Positions 16,514 through 24,563 of a DNA stretch of 24,936 nucleotides are shown here, one piece after another. Numbering within the stretch: the first letter of the stretch is position 1; the number at the start of each line of letters is the position of its first letter. The position numbers were made by a program, and so were the translations under genes. Location: the NCBI GenBank assembly GCA_035248725.1, contig DATFHG010000135.1, forward strand, positions 1-24,936. Reading direction: 5' to 3'. The stretch comes from DASPMP01 sp035248725 (GTDB lineage Bacteria > Gemmatimonadota > Gemmatimonadetes > Gemmatimonadales > Gemmatimonadaceae). Under the pieces are notes generated by a model that was not told where the DNA came from, did no database searches, and was given only the letters and a program-made list of their open reading frames with translations.

Positions 16514-19500
16514 CTACTGCCGTTCCGTGTCGGCCATGCGCGTCAGACGACGCTTCACTTCGGCCACCTGTGGCTGCAGTTCCGGATCGGCGTGTTCCCA
16601 GAGGGACACGAACTTCCGGTAGTGCGCGACGGCGTTCGGAATGTCGTGCTTCTCCTCGTACAGCTCGCCGAGTCGACGATGCAGGATCGCTACCGTCGAC
16701 GCGTCCATGCCTTCGCGGCCGAACAGGGGCGTGTCGAGATACTTCTGCCAGTAGTAGATGGCCGAGTCGGGGACGCCCATCGCTCGCCACGCTGCTCCGA
16801 CGTCGTCCAGCACGCAGATGGTACAGCTGCCGTTGGGACCGTCGTACGTGGTATCCGACTGCCAGAACTCGCGCAGCGCATCGCGCGGCTTGGCCTCGGC
16901 CATGAGGATGTATCCCATCACGGCGTGACGGCCGGATTCCATCGTGCGGCGCGTCGAGCTATCCGGGATCGCCGCGTCATCCTGCGCGAGAAAGCTTCTG
17001 GCACGGGAGGGTTGCCCGGAACGCGCGAACAACACGGCCAGGCTGCGATACGGACGGCTGGTCGCCGGCATTGCCGCGAGGTTCGTGTGCGCCAGCGCGG
17101 ACTCCACCCGTCGAATCGCGCGCGCGGTATCGCCGTAGTAGGCGAGATCCACTCCGGCGAGCTGAATGGAGTCGTTGACGGGATAGATCTTCTGCCCGAG
17201 CGATGCTCCGAGCTTCTCGATCTCGGCCACTCGCGGGAAGACGGGTTTGAGTCGGCCGCCCATGACATCCAGACTCACGAGTCCATTGAGTCCCTGGATC
17301 CGCGCGATGACGTTGTCGCTCGACGCAAACTCCTGGTACAGCGTTCGCATCGAGTCCAGTTGTCCGCGCTGATAGTAGAACGCGCCCTTGCCGATGCGTC
17401 CCTGCAACACGCTGGGAAAGCGTTCCCGCAGATCGCCCAGCAGCCGCTCCGACTCGTCGATCTTTCCTTCGTTGTAGAGGATGCTGATGAGATTCGTGTA
17501 CTGCTGCTGGCTCGCGCGTCCGGTCGCGATCATCCGCTTGTACAGCGATTCCGCCTTCGCAAACTCGCGGCGCCCCGAGTAGATGCTGCCCAGGTTGTTC
17601 GTCGCGACGGGATCGTCGGGATCGATCTGGAGCAGCGCCTGGTAGGCGTCGATCGCTCGGCGCCGATCGTGGCCCGGACCGAGATGGAAGTACGTCGCCT
17701 CGGCCGCCAGCCGTTCCCGCTCGGTGAGGCGACTGCGCAACGCGTACGCCTTGCCCAGCGCGCTGTCGATGGACGGACGCGGCGAGCCCGTGTTGTTGAG
17801 GGCGACGCCCAGCTTTCTCCAGGCCATCGCGAAGCCAGTGTCGATCTTCACCGCTTCGCGCAGCAGCTCGGCACCCTTCACCGGATCGCCGAGCAGGTCG
17901 ACCTGCCGCGCACCCTCCGCATACTTGCGCAAGGCCTCGAGCGATGGGGTCGTCACCTGCTCCAGCGGAGCGTTACCGCGAACTTCGCGCAGTGATTCCC
18001 CGATCTTCCCGCGAAGCTTGCGGGTGATCTTGTCGATCGCGTCGAGCAGCTCGCGCGGTCCGTTCGCCGTCTCCTGATACGCGGCGAGCTCGTTCGCGGA
18101 ATCCGCGGACACCAGGCGGATGGAGACGACGTAGCCGCCGGCGAGGGGGCGAATCGCGCCGTCGATGATCGCCTTCACACCTTCGCGGGCGGCGATCTCG
18201 CGCGCGAGCGACAGATCCACGCGTGACGACGGCGGACGCTGCATGCGCTGCAGCGCCGCGCCGATCGCGCTGGGTGGCAGCAGCGAGATCACGCGCGACT
18301 GACTCAGATTCGTCCGGACGGCCTCCGTCGCGATGCTCGCCAGCGATGAATCGGAGGCCTGGAATTCGGTGACGATCAGGCGCTCGCGATTCGAGAGCTT
18401 GCCCGCGGCAAGGAGCGACCCCGCCGGACCGATGCCGAGAGCGCGGAGCACCATGAACGCCGCGACGATCGCGGCAAACGCGCCGAGCGCCATGCCGCCG
18501 CCGATCCACGTTCGCCGCCAGGACACGTGCGGACTCGCGCGCATCGCGAGCGTCGCCATCGTGCCCCGGCCTGCGGGAGTCCCGCCCGGGGTATGCGCGG
18601 GTGTAACCGCGGCGAGCCGTCGTACGGTCCTGTTCACGTACCACGTGAACAGCAGCACGGGAAGGCCGAGCAGCATGACGATGATCGCGCCGCGAAATAC
18701 CCAGTCGGGGAGTCCGAAGACGATGATCGCCGCTCTCGCCAGCAACGCGACCGCGACGAATGCGACGGCGTAGAACGCCAGCGAGCGTCCGAGTCGCACG
18801 GGAGCGCGCAACGCATCGGGCATCGCCGCCATCCCACCGCTCGTGATGACATCCAGCGACTGCGCGATAGCGCTGGCCGACGCAGGTCGTGCGGCCGGAT
18901 CCTTTTCGAGACAGCGCATCACCAGCTGCGCGAGTGCGAGCGGCGTCTCCGGACGGACCGTCTCGATGGGCGCTGGCGACTCGGTCATGTGCGCCGCGAG
19001 CATGCGTGCCGGCGTGCGACCGTGGAAGGGCGTGTGTCCCGCGAGCAGCTCGTACGCCATGCATCCGAGCGAATAAATGTCGGCGCGGTGATCGACGGTG
19101 GGATCACCGGCCGCCTGTTCGGGCGACATGTACGCCGGCGTCCCGATCGACGTGCCGAGTTGCGTCAGCGTGCCGCTGTCCTTGTCCGTTCGGGCGGCGG
19201 AGATCGCCTTCGCGATGCCGAAGTCCGTGACCACCGCGGTACCGCCGGAGAGCAGCACGTTGTCCGGCTTGATGTCGCGATGGACGACACCCCGTTCGTG
19301 CGCGTACGCCAGCGCCTTGGAGACGTCGCGCAACACACTGACGACGGTGCCGACGGGCAGCGCGCCGTGTGCAAGGCGGGCCCGCAACGACTCCCCCTCG
19401 ACGAACGGCATCGTGTAGAAGGGCAGCCCGTTCGTTTCACCAGCGGCCAGGATCGGTACGATGTTGGCCTGCTGCAGGGACGCAGCCAGCTGGATCTCGC

Positions 19501-19681
19501 GCTCGAACCGCTCGCCACTGATGCCCTCGGACAGCTCGGGCGACAACACCTTGATCACGACTTTCCGGTTCAGCCGGCGCTCATCGGCGACGAACACGCG
19601 CGACATGCCGCCGCCGCCGAGCTCGCGATCGAGTGCATACGTGCTGCCGAGCGTCTGCTGCAGCTGTTGTCGAAGGTCCAT
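16514..19681 (-). CDS. large Ser/Thr protein kinase with membrane segments and TPR-like repeats
   Basis: A 1055-residue transmembrane kinase. The PknB-type catalytic domain fills about residues 16-275, with Gly-rich loop GGGGMSRVF (22-30), Lys44, HRDIKPDN (134-141), DFG (153-155) and GTPAYMSPEQ (180-189). All catalytic residues are present, so it should be active. Three hydrophobic segments follow (about 302-322, 329-349, 391-413). Next is a TolB/FlgO-like domain (about 425-560: IATEAVRTNLSQ, REIAAREGVKAIIDGAI). The rest is helical repeats with TPR signatures (DPDDPVATNNLGSIYSGRREFAKAESLY). With an odd number of membrane passes the repeats would lie outside the cytoplasm and could sense a ligand. 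The ATG is at 19681; ribosome-binding sequence is weak. It is paralogous to the kinase at the left edge and divergent from the lipoprotein at 19820. Confidence 0.95.
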   Translation of the reverse strand: MDLRQQLQQTLGSTYALDRELGGGGMSRVFVADERRLNRKVVIKVLSPELSEGISGERFEREIQLAASLQQANIVPILAAGETNGLPFYTMPFVEGESLRARLAHGALPVGTVVSVLRDVSKALAYAHERGVVHRDIKPDNVLLSGGTAVVTDFGIAKAISAARTDKDSGTLTQLGTSIGTPAYMSPEQAAGDPTVDHRADIYSLGCMAYELLAGHTPFHGRTPARMLAAHMTESPAPIETVRPETPLALAQLVMRCLEKDPAARPASASAIAQSLDVITSGGMAAMPDALRAPVRLGRSLAFYAVAFVAVALLARAAIIVFGLPDWVFRGAIIVMLLGLPVLLFTWYVNRTVRRLAAVTPAHTPGGTPAGRGTMATLAMRASPHVSWRRTWIGGGMALGAFAAIVAAFMVLRALGIGPAGSLLAAGKLSNRERLIVTEFQASDSSLASIATEAVRTNLSQSRVISLLPPSAIGAALQRMQRPPSSRVDLSLAREIAAREGVKAIIDGAIRPLAGGYVVSIRLVSADSANELAAYQETANGPRELLDAIDKITRKLRGKIGESLREVRGNAPLEQVTTPSLEALRKYAEGARQVDLLGDPVKGAELLREAVKIDTGFAMAWRKLGVALNNTGSPRPSIDSALGKAYALRSRLTERERLAAEATYFHLGPGHDRRRAIDAYQALLQIDPDDPVATNNLGSIYSGRREFAKAESLYKRMIATGRASQQQYTNLISILYNEGKIDESERLLGDLRERFPSVLQGRIGKGAFYYQRGQLDSMRTLYQEFASSDNVIARIQGLNGLVSLDVMGGRLKPVFPRVAEIEKLGASLGQKIYPVNDSIQLAGVDLAYYGDTARAIRRVESALAHTNLAAMPATSRPYRSLAVLFARSGQPSRARSFLAQDDAAIPDSSTRRTMESGRHAVMGYILMAEAKPRDALREFWQSDTTYDGPNGSCTICVLDDVGAAWRAMGVPDSAIYYWQKYLDTPLFGREGMDASTVAILHRRLGELYEEKHDIPNAVAHYRKFVSLWEHADPELQPQVAEVKRRLTRMADTERQ

Positions 19682-19819
19682 GGGCGTCGCTCAAGCTAGA
19701 ATTCGGTCCACCCGGCAGCCAGAGCGGCCGCGGCCGTCGTTGTGATGCGCTGGCATGTGTGCTGCCTTTGTATGTGAACGGCCAGAATTCCGCGTTGAAC
19801 CCTTCCAACGAGTCGAGAA

Positions 19820-20929
19820 GTGCAGCGGTATCTTCGAAATCTTCCGATCAGCTTGCTCGTGCTCGCGGCCTGTGGTCGCGACCCGCAGGCGCATGCCGAC
19901 ACCACCACGCAGGCCCTGATCAAGCCCGACAGTTCTACCGGTGAAGTCGCCCGGCAGGATTCCGCGCGAAAGGACACCGCCGTCGTGCGCGATTCGACGG
20001 GCAAGGTGGTGGAACCACCGGTGACCGCCAAAGTGCCACCGGGACGTCCCAAGAAGGACTCGATCGCGCTGGTCTCGGCGATCCGCGTGGGCAACAAGTC
20101 GGCGGGGTGGCCGGTCAAGGGTCCGACACCGTTGCCCGGTTCGATTCTGCCCCAGAAGCGGATCGTCGCCTTCTACGGCAATCCGCTCTCGAAGAAAATG
20201 GGCATCCTCGGTGCGCTGCCGCCCGATCAGATGCTGGCGAAGTTCGATGCGGTGATCGCCGAGTGGAACAAGGCTGACCCGTCGACACCGGTGCAGCCGG
20301 CGTTGCACCTCATCGCGGTCGTCGCGCAAGGCGCACCCGGCAAGGATGGCAAGTATCGCCTGCGCATGGATTCGTCACTGATCGAACAGGTGTATGGATG
20401 GGCGCAGCAGAAGAACGCGTTGCTCTTCCTCGATATCCAGGCAGGACAGAGCACCATTCAGGAAGAGCTGCCCCGGCTGCTGCCCTTCCTCGCGCGGCCG
20501 AACGTGATGCTGGGACTCGATCCCGAGTTCCACATGCATTACGACAAGGAGGGCGTGATGCCCGGCAAGAAGATCGGCACGCTGTCCGCGTCCGAGGTGA
20601 ACTACGCCATCGGCCAGTTGGCCAATCTCGTGACGAAATACAAGCTGCCGCCGAAAGTGCTCGTCGTGCACCGGTTCACCCGCCCGATGCTCCGCGGCGC
20701 GAAAGACATCAAGCTCGATCCGCGCGTACAGGTCGTCGTCAACATGGACGGCTGGGGTCAGCCGTGGCTCAAGTACGACTCGTACAAGGATTATGTCGTC
20801 AGCGAGCCGGTTCAATTCACCGGGTTCAAGCTCTTTTATCAGAACGACACCAAGAAGGGTGATCGTCTGCTGACGCCGCTCGAGGTGCTGCAGCTCGTGC
20901 CGCGCCCGCTGTATATCCAGTACCAGTAG
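19820..20929 (+). CDS. lipoprotein of unknown function, predicted barrel-like fold
   Basis: A 369-residue protein starting at GTG 19820, with lipobox LAAC and Cys18, so it is membrane-anchored outside the cytoplasm. Residues 25-95 are a polar linker rich in Asp, Thr, Ser and Lys. From residue 114 there is a regular alternation of short hydrophobic strands and helices: RIVAFYGNP, LHLIAVVAQG, ALLFLDIQAG, VMLGLDPEFHM, KVLVVHRF, VQVVVNMDGWG and FTGFKLFYQND. This resembles a TIM barrel. Acidic residues at strand ends (Asp205, Asp234, Glu236) could be catalytic, as in glycoside hydrolases; this is inference. I do not recognise the family. It is 20 bases upstream of the ABC exporter gene on the same strand, so they are probably co-transcribed. 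Confidence 0.85.
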   Translation: MQRYLRNLPISLLVLAACGRDPQAHADTTTQALIKPDSSTGEVARQDSARKDTAVVRDSTGKVVEPPVTAKVPPGRPKKDSIALVSAIRVGNKSAGWPVKGPTPLPGSILPQKRIVAFYGNPLSKKMGILGALPPDQMLAKFDAVIAEWNKADPSTPVQPALHLIAVVAQGAPGKDGKYRLRMDSSLIEQVYGWAQQKNALLFLDIQAGQSTIQEELPRLLPFLARPNVMLGLDPEFHMHYDKEGVMPGKKIGTLSASEVNYAIGQLANLVTKYKLPPKVLVVHRFTRPMLRGAKDIKLDPRVQVVVNMDGWGQPWLKYDSYKDYVVSEPVQFTGFKLFYQNDTKKGDRLLTPLEVLQLVPRPLYIQYQ

Positions 20930-20947
20930 TCGGCGAGTAACTTTCGG

Positions 20948-20961
20948 GGGTGACGTCACCC
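20948..20961. promoter_or_regulatory. 14-bp perfect palindrome over the ABC exporter start codon
   Basis: GGGTGACGTCACCC is fully self-complementary and includes the GTG start (20950-20952) of the exporter gene. An overlapping alternative stem pairs GGGGGTG (20946-20952) with CACCCCC (20964-20970). In RNA either structure would hide the start codon; in DNA the palindrome could bind a dimeric regulator. It lies in the 20-base gap after the lipoprotein gene. Confidence 0.5.
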
Positions 20962-22854
20962 GCCACCCCCGCCGCGCCGGCCCTACCCGGCGCGGCCAGC
21001 GGCAGCAAGCCGAACAAGAAGAAGCTGGACGCGAAGCGCGCCTGGGCCGAAGCGCGCGACCTGATGGGCCAGCACAAGCGGTCCCTCACGATCGGCTTCT
21101 CCCTGATGATCGTGAACCGCCTTGCCGGCCTCGTGCTGCCGGCGAGCTCGAAGTACCTGATCGACAACGTCATCGGAAAGCACAACGCACATCTGCTGCT
21201 GCCGCTCGCGCTCGCCGCGCTCGCCGCCACGGTGGTGCAGGCGCTCACGGGGTTCGCGCTGTCGCAGGTAGTGTCGCTCGCGGGACAGCGCGCGATCACG
21301 AACATGCGCAAGGCGGTGCAGCAGCACGTTCTGCGTCTGCCCGTCGCCTATTTCGACTCGACCAAGACGGGCATCCTCATTTCCCGTGTGATGAGCGACG
21401 CCGAAGGCGTCCGCAATCTGGTCGGCACCGGCATCGTTCAGCTGGTGGGGGGATTTCTCACGGCGATCATCGCCGTCGGCGTGCTGCTGTGGCTGAACTG
21501 GAAGCTCACCGTGATGACGGTGGTCGTGCTCGTGTTCTTCGGCACGATGATGTCCATCGCATTCAAGAAGCTGCGTCCCCTCTTCCGTGAGCGCGGTGCC
21601 ATCAATGCCGAAGTCACGGGTCGCCTGGCCGAGAGCGTCGGCGGCATTCGCACGGTGAAGGTTTATACGGCGGAGCGCCGCGAGCGGCTGATCTTCGCCA
21701 AGGGCGCGCATCGCTTGTTTCGCAATGTGGCGTCGACGATCACCGGGACCTCCGCGGTGGGATCGGGCGTCGCCGTGATCACCGGCATCATCGGGGTGCT
21801 CATGATCATCGTCGGCGGTCGCGACGTGCTGGCGGGACGCATGACCCTCGGCGACATGATGATGTACGTCTTCTTCATCGGCATGGTCGCGGCTCCGCTC
21901 GTGAGCATCGCGTCCATCGGCACGCAGATCACCGAAGCGTTCGCGGGATTGGATCGCATCCGCGAGATCCGCGACATGGGCACGGAAGATCAGTCGGATG
22001 CGGAGAAGGCCTCGGTGCCGGAGATCGAGGGAGAGGTGGAGTTTCGCGATGTGTGGTTCGAGTACAATCCCGGCGTCCCGGTGCTCAAGGACATCAGCTT
22101 CCACGCGAGAGCGGGGACGACGACGGCGCTCGTCGGATCCAGCGGCGGTGGCAAGAGCACGCTGGTGAGTCTCGTGATGGCGTTCAACCGGCCGCGGTCG
22201 GGGCGCATCTACGTCGACGGGCGCGATCTCGACACCATGCGCCTGAACGACTTCCGGTCGCACCTCGGCGTCGTGATGCAGGACAACTTCCTGTTCGACG
22301 GTACCATTCGCGAGAACATCTCGTACTCGAAGCCGGGGGCGACGCTGGACGAGGTCGTCGCCGCCGCGCGGATCGCGCACGCGGACGAGTTCATCGACAC
22401 GTTCACCGACCGGTACGACACGATCGTTGGCGAGCGCGGCGTCAAGCTCTCCGGCGGACAGCGGCAGCGCGTCGCCATCGCGCGCGCTATTCTCGCGGAC
22501 CCACGCATCCTGATTCTCGACGAAGCCACGTCCAGCCTGGACAGCGAAAGCGAAGCAATGATTCGTGACGGTCTCCGCAGTCTGCGCCGCGGCCGGACGA
22601 CCTTCGTGATCGCGCACCGGTTGTCGACGATCGAGAGCGCCGACCAGATCCTCGTGCTCGAGGCCGGAAGCATCGTCGAGCGTGGCACGCACCATGAATT
22701 AATGAAGCTCGGCGGCCGGTACCGTGAGCTCCACGACCGTCAGTATGGCGCGGAGCGGGACGTCTTCATCAATCCCGGCGAGGATTTCATTCCCGTGGCT
22801 CCGTCGCCGAAAGAGGAGATCAAGGTCCCGGCCAGATCGAGCAACTCGCTGTAG
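20950..22854 (+). CDS. MsbA-type ABC exporter (fused membrane and ATPase domains)
   Basis: A 634-residue half-transporter that works as a homodimer to export lipids, drugs or peptides. After a 25-residue Ala/Pro/Lys-rich leader, six membrane segments span about residues 45-330, with the coupling region around LPVAYFDSTKTGILISRVMSD. The ATPase domain has Walker A GSSGGGKST (396-404), signature LSGGQRQR (500-507), Walker B ILILDEATSSLD (520-531) and switch His in IAHRLST. The first start in frame is GTG 20950, sitting inside a perfect palindrome and lacking a good Shine-Dalgarno sequence, so initiation may be weak or controlled. It is preceded by the lipoprotein (20 bases) and followed by the DUF3108 gene (43 bases), on the same strand. 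Confidence 0.93.
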   Translation: MTSPATPAAPALPGAASGSKPNKKKLDAKRAWAEARDLMGQHKRSLTIGFSLMIVNRLAGLVLPASSKYLIDNVIGKHNAHLLLPLALAALAATVVQALTGFALSQVVSLAGQRAITNMRKAVQQHVLRLPVAYFDSTKTGILISRVMSDAEGVRNLVGTGIVQLVGGFLTAIIAVGVLLWLNWKLTVMTVVVLVFFGTMMSIAFKKLRPLFRERGAINAEVTGRLAESVGGIRTVKVYTAERRERLIFAKGAHRLFRNVASTITGTSAVGSGVAVITGIIGVLMIIVGGRDVLAGRMTLGDMMMYVFFIGMVAAPLVSIASIGTQITEAFAGLDRIREIRDMGTEDQSDAEKASVPEIEGEVEFRDVWFEYNPGVPVLKDISFHARAGTTTALVGSSGGGKSTLVSLVMAFNRPRSGRIYVDGRDLDTMRLNDFRSHLGVVMQDNFLFDGTIRENISYSKPGATLDEVVAAARIAHADEFIDTFTDRYDTIVGERGVKLSGGQRQRVAIARAILADPRILILDEATSSLDSESEAMIRDGLRSLRRGRTTFVIAHRLSTIESADQILVLEAGSIVERGTHHELMKLGGRYRELHDRQYGAERDVFINPGEDFIPVAPSPKEEIKVPARSSNSL

Positions 22855-22866
22855 ACGGTTCGCCTT

Positions 22867-22883
22867 CGGGCCGTCGCGGCCCG
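22867..22883 (+). other. short hairpin immediately before the DUF3108 ribosome-binding site
   Basis: CGGGCC-GTCGC-GGCCCG forms a 6-bp GC stem with a 5-base loop in the gap between the exporter and DUF3108 genes. It ends one base before the Shine-Dalgarno GGGAGG (22885-22890). It may separate expression of the two genes; there is no T-run, so it is not a clear terminator. Confidence 0.35.
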
Positions 22884-22897
22884 TGGGAGGGAACCGG

Positions 22898-23680
22898 ATG
22901 AGCGTAGTCGGTCGCGCGGGATGGACGCACGTGCTGGTGGGCCTCGCGCTCTGCGCGGGCTCGGCCATCGCGGGCGCGCAGACCGAGCAGCAATCCGGCG
23001 GCGACGTGGCGCTGCGGCCCTTCGCCGTCGGGGAGCGACTCGTCTACTCCGTGAAGGTCGGACCCATCGGCCACGGCAACGCCGTCGCCGAGCTGCGCAG
23101 CATCGATACGCTCCGCGGCCGCACCGTGTACCACTCGGTGTTCACGATGAACGGCTCCCTGCTCTTCTTTCACGTCGACGACGAATACGAGAGCTGGTTC
23201 GACCCGACGACACTCGTGTCGCTTCGCTACAGGCAGCAGATCGACCAGGGCTCATACGAGCGCAACAGGACCTACGAGATCTTTCCCGACCTGGGGATCT
23301 ATCTGGAGCCGGACAAGACGCAGCGCGCCACGGTGGATCAGCCGCTGGACGACGGGGCGTTCCTGTACTTCCTGCGCACCATGCCCCTGAAGGTCGGCAA
23401 GACGTACACGTTCAACCGCTACTTCAAGCCCGACCGCAATCCCGTGACGGTCACCGTCGTGCGCCGCGAGCGTATTCGCGTACCGGCCGGGGAGTTCAAT
23501 GCCGTCGTCCTTCAGCCCAAGATCAAGGCGAAGGGCATCTTCGCGGAGGGCGCGAACGCGGAAGTCTGGATCGCCGAGGACGACGGACGCGCGGTGCTGC
23601 AGATGCGCACACACATGTCCTTCGGGACGGTCCAGTTCCAGCTTCGGAGCATCGAGAAGCCGAAGCTGGCCGAGCGCTGA
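22898..23680 (+). CDS. exported DUF3108 family protein
   Basis: A 260-residue protein with a signal peptide (hydrophobic residues 10-25, cleavage likely after AGA before QTEQQ). ATG 22898 has GGGAGG 7 bases upstream, which selects this start among several upstream in-frame codons. The mature part is mostly beta-strand and fits DUF3108: PFAVGERLVYSVKVGPIGHGNA near the start, DDEYESWFDPTTLVSLRY in the middle, and VPAGEFNAVVLQPKI with AEVWIAEDDGRAVLQM near the end. The family is periplasmic or outer-membrane-associated with no firmly known role; the fold is related to lipocalin-like envelope proteins by inference only. As third gene of the lipoprotein/exporter operon it probably acts in the same envelope process. 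Confidence 0.85.
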   Translation: MSVVGRAGWTHVLVGLALCAGSAIAGAQTEQQSGGDVALRPFAVGERLVYSVKVGPIGHGNAVAELRSIDTLRGRTVYHSVFTMNGSLLFFHVDDEYESWFDPTTLVSLRYRQQIDQGSYERNRTYEIFPDLGIYLEPDKTQRATVDQPLDDGAFLYFLRTMPLKVGKTYTFNRYFKPDRNPVTVTVVRRERIRVPAGEFNAVVLQPKIKAKGIFAEGANAEVWIAEDDGRAVLQMRTHMSFGTVQFQLRSIEKPKLAER

Positions 23681-23716
23681 ACAACGCAGCGCCCGGGGCC
23701 AACCCTGCTGCGCCGG

Positions 23717-24160
23717 TCAGGCCGCGCAGTGCTCCTGAAACGCCGCCTGCAGATCCTGCGCGATGGCCGGTGCCGGACGGCCTTCGATCTGCCAGCGCTC
23801 GAGCATGAACACGATCTCGCCGTCCTTCAGCAAAGCGATGGACGGCGACGACGGCGGATAGCCCGTGAAGTAATCGCGGGCGCGATCGGTGGCATCGCGA
23901 TCCTGGCCTGCGAAGACCGTCGTGAGGTGCTCGGGCTTCGCGTGCGTGTTCTCGAGAGCGAGCCGTACCGCCGGTCGGGCCATGCGCGCCGCGCAGCCGC
24001 AAATGGAATTCACGACGACGAGCGTCGTGCCCTTCTCGGTGAGCTTCTCGTCGACTTCGCTCGCAGACTTGAGCTCCTCGAAGCCGAGCGAGGTGAGCTC
24101 CGCGCGCATCGGCTGCACGAGCTCTTCGGGATACATCCCGGGTGACATTGGAAGTTTCAT
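23717..24160 (-). CDS. BrxA/BrxB-family bacilliredoxin
   Basis: A 147-residue thioredoxin-fold protein of the bacilliredoxin (DUF1094, YphP/YqiW) family. In Bacillus these remove bacillithiol from oxidised proteins. The active site is the family's CGC motif, Cys54-Gly-Cys56, in VVNSICGCAARMARP. The N-terminus (MYPEELVQPMRAELTSLGF) and the YFTGYPPSSPSIALLKDGE block are typical. There is an extra Cys close to the C-terminus. It is 9 bases downstream of the GroES-like gene, so they form one operon. If the organism makes bacillithiol, this is a thiol-stress repair enzyme. Otherwise it could act on another low-molecular-weight thiol. The convergent DUF3108 gene ends 36 bases away. Confidence 0.93.
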   Translation of the reverse strand: MKLPMSPGMYPEELVQPMRAELTSLGFEELKSASEVDEKLTEKGTTLVVVNSICGCAARMARPAVRLALENTHAKPEHLTTVFAGQDRDATDRARDYFTGYPPSSPSIALLKDGEIVFMLERWQIEGRPAPAIAQDLQAAFQEHCAA

Positions 24161-24169
24161 GACTTCAAT

Positions 24170-24553
24170 CTAAAGACTGTCGATGTCGAAGTCGTCGTCC
24201 CGCACCAACGCGAGTATGGCGGCCTGTGGAACCACCAGGTAGCGCTCGGCCTCGAACGTGATTTCGACGGCGGCTTTCCGGAAGAAGAGGGCGTAGTCAC
24301 CGACCTTTGCCTGCATCGGCACAAACCGCGTCTCGCGCGAGGATGTCGTCCGCCACGGCTCGTCGCCGCTGGCGTCGGGGGCCGGGAGAGGAAGGCCAGG
24401 TCCCGTCGCGACGATCTGACCACTCTGGACCGCCTGATTGTCGACTGCTGTCGGCGGCAGATACAGGCCGACGTTCGTGCGCTCTTCGCCCTCCTCGATC
24501 TTCACGAGCACCCGGTCACCGACGACGATCAGGTCCTTATTGAGTTTGCGCAT
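24170..24553 (-). CDS. GroES-like (Cpn10 family) co-chaperone homologue
   Basis: A 127-residue protein with the Cpn10 beta-barrel pattern: LIVVGDRVLVKIEEGEERT at residues 8-26, a mobile-loop-like stretch NVGLYLPPTA (27-36), GQIVATGPG, then KVGDYALFFRKAAVEITFEAERYLVVPQAAILALV. It is longer than GroES (about 97 residues) because of an insert of some 25 residues (about 52-80, rich in Pro, Asp, Arg) where GroES has its roof hairpin region. The loop tripeptide LYL replaces the IVL-type motif used to bind GroEL. No groEL is in the window. ATG 24553 is chosen over an upstream in-frame ATG because MRKLNKDLIVVGDRV fits the family. It lies between an M24 peptidase gene and the bacilliredoxin gene with gaps of about 10 bases. 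Confidence 0.88.
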   Translation of the reverse strand: MRKLNKDLIVVGDRVLVKIEEGEERTNVGLYLPPTAVDNQAVQSGQIVATGPGLPLPAPDASGDEPWRTTSSRETRFVPMQAKVGDYALFFRKAAVEITFEAERYLVVPQAAILALVRDDDFDIDSL

Positions 24554-24563
24554 GGCGTCGTCG

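Noticed and set aside
16497..16790. Upstream extension of the MFS transporter frame
   Set aside because: It overlaps the kinase C-terminus out of frame, is Arg/Gly-rich and lacks membrane segments; the first start after the kinase stop is GTG 16496.
19682..19819. Promoters in the 138-base divergent gap between the large kinase and the lipoprotein
   Set aside because: Both genes need a promoter here, but I found no convincing -35/-10 pair on either strand; two GAATTC sites and a GCGGCCGC are just restriction-site palindromes.
20983..22695. 570-residue frame antisense to the ABC exporter
   Set aside because: His/Arg/Asp-rich with no motif, and fully explained by the exporter on the plus strand.
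23681..23716. Possible bidirectional terminator between the convergent DUF3108 and bacilliredoxin genes
   Set aside because: Only a 5-bp GCAGC/GCTGC pairing with a long loop is present and there is no T-run; too weak to annotate.
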